From the NCBI RefSeq assembly GCF_023074075.1, contig NZ_JADPKT010000063.1, positions 248,001 to 312,000 on the forward strand: 64,000 nucleotides of DNA. The letters are read 5' to 3'. Source of the stretch: Bradyrhizobium sp. 138 (lineage in GTDB: Bacteria > Pseudomonadota > Alphaproteobacteria > Rhizobiales > Xanthobacteraceae). The position numbers were made by a program, and so were the translations under genes. Every line of letters starts with the position of its first letter. Position 1 is the first letter of the stretch. The notes below the pieces were generated by a model that ran no database searches, was not told where the DNA came from, and saw nothing but the letters and a program-made list of their open reading frames with translations. Positions 60,342 through 64,000 of the stretch are shown piece by piece.

Positions 60342-62099
60342 CTAGAGCGGTAGTTCCGGCTCCCGCCGCGCATTTCTTCGGGCATTGGTCACTGCTGGCG
60401 AAGCGGTGGAACGCACAAAGCTCCAGCGGATCGAGGGCGCCTGCCGCGCGTCCTGCCGGATCACGATCTGGGCGGTGCGGCGCGGGCCGTCATTGCCGGC
60501 CAGGAACACACTGTCCTCGAGGTCGACCTTGTCGTCGAGCGCCTCGAAGGTCCAGACGTCGCGGTTCGGCAGCACCAGCATGACGCCGCGCGCATCCGAC
60601 AGCCGGCTCGCCTTCACTGCGGGATGCAGATGGAAGCGCAGCGCGAAATCGGCATCCGCCCCCTTGAAACGTCCGCCCTGTGGCGGCGACAGCGTGTCCT
60701 CGCCGTCGATGCGCGCGCCGTCATTGGCGATCATCAGCACGCGGCGATGGATCGCGCCGAACTTGGCGAGATAGCCGTCATGCGAGGTCGTGAGCAGTGT
60801 GCCGTTCTGCACGATCTCGCGGTAGCTCTCGACCTCGACGGGCCCGCTGGTGACCGGCGAGCCGTGCAGGAGCCGCTTCATCGCCGACATCTCAACGAAC
60901 TGGCATGACGAGGCGTCGTGATAGGTCAGCGTCGAATGCGCCGCTGTGCCGCGTGCGAACGGCCGCCAATTGTCGCGGCCCGTGGTCGGCATGCCGCAAT
61001 TGGTGACGATGCGGCTGATGCCGGAGGACAGTTCGAACGACAGACAGCCGGCATGGGCGTCGTGACTGACGCCGGCCGGCGGCGGCGGGCCGGTGTCGAT
61101 GATCACAGTGGTCTGGCCGGCATCGAGGCGCTGAAAGCCGGTATGCGGCATGTTCGCCATCGGCACGCCGTGGGTGTCGTCATAGGCGAGCAGCGTGGCG
61201 AGGAGGTCCGAGGATGTCGCGCTCATGCCGTTGAACAGCGCGAAATTTCCGTCGCCATGCCGGAAGAAACGCAGCATCGGCATCATGCGGTCGATCGCGT
61301 TGAGCAGTGCCGGCGGTGGCGCGATGTTGCGCGCGGCAAAGGTCTGCCGCAGCGGCAGCAGGTCGATTAGGAGTTCGATCAGCGCGCCGGGATTGCGGGA
61401 GATGTGCCCGCCATCGGGCAGGATCTGCCGCTGCAATTCGTCCGACAGCTTCTTCGATGCGCTGCGGATGTGACTCGCCTGGTTGGCCAGGCACAAGGCC
61501 GCATAGCACAGCGCGATCAGCACCTGGAGTTTCGGCACCCCGTCCGGAATGTTGACCATGGTGTAGCGCAGGAAACGGATCTCGCGCGCCAGCGCGCGCA
61601 AGTAGCGGCGGTAGAATTTGTTGTCGGTCTCGTTGAGCACCAGCGGCGCCTGCGACAACAGCGAGATCACACGTCGGGCCAGCACATCGGCGCGGCGCGC
61701 GACCGGGCGCCGCTTGTTGGCGGGGTTGGCGATCCAGTCTTCGATCAGCGCGCGCGCATTCGCCCGTGTCAGCGCAGTGTCGGCGGCGCGCAAATGGCGC
61801 AGCCAGCCGAAGCCGAGCAGCGCGACCTCCCAGTCTTCCGACGGCGGCTCGAGATCGAAGATCGAGCGGCCGTGGCAATTGACGATCTTGCCGGCAAAGA
61901 CGAAACGGCCGGCATAGATTTCGGCGGCGCGAGTCGCATCCGCGGTGCGCAAATCGTGTGGCGCGATGATCAGCCGGTCGGTGCGGCCGGGCCAGACCCG
62001 CGACAGCGCAACGGAACCGCCGCTCGCGCGCGCGAGCATGTTCCGCGCGAAGCGGTTCATGACCAGCGTCGAGATACGTCTGCGTTGAGCGACCGACAC
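60342..62099 (-). CDS. Heparinase II/III family protein
   Basis: A predicted polysaccharide-lyase-fold protein of about 585 residues. The N-terminal alpha/alpha barrel-like part includes FVFAGKIVNCHGRSIFDLEPPSEDWEVALLGFGWLRHL in part; the C-terminal beta-sandwich includes HDAHAGCLSFELSSG, AHSTLTYHDASS and DGYLAKFGAIHRRVLMI. Alphaproteobacterial members are common, and their substrates (capsule or exopolysaccharide) are mostly unknown. No signal peptide is evident from the GTG at 62099. The frame could extend to 62243, overlapping rsmB by 26 bases, but that segment has no family features. Confidence 0.85.
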   Translation of the reverse strand: MSVAQRRRISTLVMNRFARNMLARASGGSVALSRVWPGRTDRLIIAPHDLRTADATRAAEIYAGRFVFAGKIVNCHGRSIFDLEPPSEDWEVALLGFGWLRHLRAADTALTRANARALIEDWIANPANKRRPVARRADVLARRVISLLSQAPLVLNETDNKFYRRYLRALAREIRFLRYTMVNIPDGVPKLQVLIALCYAALCLANQASHIRSASKKLSDELQRQILPDGGHISRNPGALIELLIDLLPLRQTFAARNIAPPPALLNAIDRMMPMLRFFRHGDGNFALFNGMSATSSDLLATLLAYDDTHGVPMANMPHTGFQRLDAGQTTVIIDTGPPPPAGVSHDAHAGCLSFELSSGISRIVTNCGMPTTGRDNWRPFARGTAAHSTLTYHDASSCQFVEMSAMKRLLHGSPVTSGPVEVESYREIVQNGTLLTTSHDGYLAKFGAIHRRVLMIANDGARIDGEDTLSPPQGGRFKGADADFALRFHLHPAVKASRLSDARGVMLVLPNRDVWTFEALDDKVDLEDSVFLAGNDGPRRTAQIVIRQDARQAPSIRWSFVRSTASPAVTNARRNARREPELPL

Positions 62100-62217
62100 G
62101 CCTTGCCTTGAAGGGGAGAGGATTAGCGACGAATCCCTATTAATCCCAAAATCGGCCGTCTGACACCACCTTGAACGTGTGCGAATCAGCGTCGGGGTCG
62201 CAAAATCCGGTGCAAAA

Positions 62218-63564
62218 TCAGGATTTAACGAGCCGGGCCGCAAAAAATCCGTCGAGCCCGCCGAGCTTGGGATCGGCGTTCGGCAGATGGCTGGGCAAAG
62301 TGCGCAGGTCGCCCTCGGCGGTGATGATTTCGTCGAGGCCCGCGACCTCCGACGCCGCGATCGGGACGCGGCAAAGCGCAGGCTCGGCCGCCAGCAGCGT
62401 CGTCACGGCCTGCTCGCCTTCCTCGGGTTCCAGCGAGCAGGTGCAATAGACCAGCGTCCCGCCAGGCTTGAGCAACGATACCGATTTTCGCAGCAGCCGC
62501 TGCTGGAGCGCGGTCAGGGCGGCGATGTCGGATTCCTGCCGCAGCCACGCCACGTCGGGATGACGCCGGATCGTGCCGGTCGAGGTGCAGGGCGCATCGA
62601 TCAAGATGCCGTCGAAACCCTCGGCAGGGCCGGCCCACTCCACGGCGTCAGCGACGACAGTCTCGGCCTGGAGCGACAGCCGCGCCAGGTTTTCGCGCAG
62701 CCGCGCCACCCGGGCCGGCGAACGGTCGATCGCCGTGACATGCGCGCCTGATTGCGCCAGTTGTGCGGTCTTGCCGCCGGGAGCGGCGCAGAGATCGGCG
62801 ATGGATTTGCCTTTAATGTCGCCGAACAGCCGGGCGGGCAGCGCGGCGGCGGCATCCTGCACCCACCATTGTCCTTCGGCGAAGCCGGGCAGCATGGTCA
62901 CCGAGCCGTGCAGCAGCATCCGCACCGTCCCGGTCGGCAGCGTCTCGCCATGCAGGCGGCTCGCCCATTGCGCGGCATCCGACTTCACGGTGAGATCGAG
63001 CGAGGGCTCATGGCCGAGCGCCAGCGCCATGTCTCGTGCGGTCGCCTCGCCATAATGCGCGCTCCAGCGCGCGAGAAGCCAAGGCGGCAGGTCCAGCGAT
63101 TGCGTGGCGACCTCCTCGACCAGCGCCTTGCCCTCGCGCGCGCAGCGGCGCAGCACGGCATTGACGAGGCCGGCATAGCGCGCAGCGCGCCGGTCGGATT
63201 GCACCAGGCGAACGGAGAGGTCGACGGCGGCGTGGTCGGGTACGTCCATCCAGAGGATCTGCGCCGCACCGATCAGCAGCGCGCTCTGCGCGCGCGGCGC
63301 GTCGGAGGGAATGCCCTTGTCGAGCAGGAGGGAGAGAACATGGCCGAGCGTGCCGAGCCGGCGCAGCACGGTGGCGACCAAGCGCCGCATCAGCGCGCGG
63401 TCACGGTCGGCCAGCGTCTTCAGTCCGGGATGGGCACCGCTGCCGTCGAGTTGATCGTCAAGCGTGCGGTGCTTGTGCAGCACGCCGTCGACGATGTCGG
63501 CGGCAATCCGTCGCGCCGCAAGACCGGGCACTTCGGACGGAGGGGCGAAACGTTGAGATGGCAT
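62218..63564 (-). CDS. rsmB: 16S rRNA (cytosine967-C5) methyltransferase RsmB-like
   Basis: A 448-residue enzyme with an N-terminal NusB-like RNA-binding domain (LAARRIAADIVDGVLHKHRTLDDQL in part) and a C-terminal SAM methyltransferase domain. SAM loop LCAAPGGKTAQLA, motif IV DAPCTSTGTIRRHPDV and motif VI YCTCSLEPEEGE supply the two catalytic Cys of the m5C family. The ATG at 63564 starts MPSQRFAPPSEVPGLAARR; the frame runs further without support. It is divergent from the DUF1674 gene. Confidence 0.93.
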   Translation of the reverse strand: MPSQRFAPPSEVPGLAARRIAADIVDGVLHKHRTLDDQLDGSGAHPGLKTLADRDRALMRRLVATVLRRLGTLGHVLSLLLDKGIPSDAPRAQSALLIGAAQILWMDVPDHAAVDLSVRLVQSDRRAARYAGLVNAVLRRCAREGKALVEEVATQSLDLPPWLLARWSAHYGEATARDMALALGHEPSLDLTVKSDAAQWASRLHGETLPTGTVRMLLHGSVTMLPGFAEGQWWVQDAAAALPARLFGDIKGKSIADLCAAPGGKTAQLAQSGAHVTAIDRSPARVARLRENLARLSLQAETVVADAVEWAGPAEGFDGILIDAPCTSTGTIRRHPDVAWLRQESDIAALTALQQRLLRKSVSLLKPGGTLVYCTCSLEPEEGEQAVTTLLAAEPALCRVPIAASEVAGLDEIITAEGDLRTLPSHLPNADPKLGGLDGFFAARLVKS

Positions 63565-63753
63565 GCGGAAGCAAGGTTCTGAACAGCGGCAGTTCCGCCG
63601 CAATGGGCGCATGCCTTGAGAACCCAATCTCTGGCACGCGAATATGCCAAATGTAAGAATCGCTTCCGGCTTTTTCAGCCCTTCCGGGGCCGATTTCAGG
63701 AATGCGTTATTGGACGTCGCGTTGTCCCTCGTCCTGCGCTAGAAAGCCACGCG

Positions 63754-63954
63754 ATGAGTGACCAGCCGCCCATTCCCGATCGCAAGCCGCTCACGCCGGC
63801 CGCCCAGCGCGCGCTGGCCGAAGCCGAGGCGCGCCGGCAGGCCGCCGCCGAGGCCAAGGATGACGCCAAGGCCAAGGAGTTGCAGGGACCGAAGGGCCCG
63901 GAGCCCACCCGCTACGGCGATTGGGAGCGCAAGGGCATCGCCTCCGACTTCTGA
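63754..63954 (+). CDS. DUF1674 protein, SdhAF4-like assembly factor
   Basis: A 66-residue protein. The N-terminal two-thirds are Ala/Lys/Glu-rich and helical; the C-terminus carries the family signature EPTRYGDWERKGIASDF. Eukaryotic SdhAF4 (Sdh8) helps flavinated SdhA enter succinate dehydrogenase, and the bacterial proteins are presumed to act likewise. The ATG at 63754 fits the family length; the frame from 63616 is too long. No sdh genes are nearby. Confidence 0.88.
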   Translation: MSDQPPIPDRKPLTPAAQRALAEAEARRQAAAEAKDDAKAKELQGPKGPEPTRYGDWERKGIASDF

Positions 63955-63968
63955 GGCCTCCGCCGCCA

Positions 63969-64000
63969 TGGCGGATCGTATCTATCCCGGCCGCTACAGA
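63969..64000 (+). CDS. Start of a downstream gene, cut by the window edge
   Basis: An ATG 14 bases past the DUF1674 stop opens MADRIYPGRYR before the window ends. The opening resembles that of DUF4188-type proteins, but ten residues are too few to assign a family. Confidence 0.4.

Overview
The window is a 64 kb stretch of an alphaproteobacterial chromosome. It is GC-rich, gene-dense and made almost entirely of core genes. Gene order and protein sequences point to the Nitrobacteraceae, most likely Bradyrhizobium or a close relative: glnK-amtB, dapC-like/ftsK/lolA/xth, leuS-lptE-holA, parB-parA-rsmG-mnmG-mnmE-rho-hemJ, ppsR-maf-coaE-dnaQ-secB, hslVU next to a his cluster, and cpaBCDE. This assignment is inference from synteny and family knowledge. 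I see no rRNA, tRNA, CRISPR array, prophage or insertion sequence.

Layout. 1-3.5 kb: a clpP paralogue, the nitrogen-control pair glnK-amtB behind a sigma-54-like promoter, strong terminators, and a GFA-family protein. 3.6-9.4 kb: a PLP aminotransferase and ftsK behind a consensus CtrA box, then lolA and exonuclease III. 9.4-16 kb: a cyclic-nucleotide-binding protein, an OmpR-type regulator, an L,D-transpeptidase, a hydratase, YggS and two convergent diguanylate cyclases. 16-20.5 kb: leuS-lptE-holA. 20.9-29.5 kb: a minus-strand block parA/parB, rsmG, mnmG, mnmE, rho, hemJ, carrying four strong parS sites and one degenerate one. 29.5-30.0 kb: a gene-free stretch that is my best candidate for the replication origin. 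30-36.5 kb: a mostly plus-strand block ppsR, maf, coaE, dnaQ, (secB on minus), a Tim44-domain gene, mltA and smr.

36.5-45.7 kb: an unknown membrane protein, an hslV-GNAT-DUF2585-hslU operon and hisB-DUF2628-hisH-hisA-hisF-hisE-coaA. 45.7-52.4 kb: a small zinc-ribbon protein, an AI-2E-type transporter, a secreted histidine phosphatase, a hybrid histidine kinase, a small secreted unknown and the YifB/ComM ATPase. 52.6-58.2 kb: a mini PilZ protein, tadD, and cpaB-C-D-E of a Flp/Tad pilus whose remaining genes are not here. 58.6-64 kb: purH, a heparinase-family protein, rsmB, an SdhAF4-like DUF1674 protein and the first codons of one more gene.

How it fits together. The centre looks like the origin domain: ParA/ParB with clustered parS, genes diverging from about 29.5-30.0 kb, ppsR-maf-coaE-dnaQ order like that beside the Caulobacter origin, and a tight cluster of four GANTC (CcrM) sites. 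Cell-cycle wiring also appears as CtrA-like boxes before the ftsK operon, tadD and the hybrid kinase. Several families of palindromic intergenic repeats sit between genes, including between parA and parB and among the parS sites.
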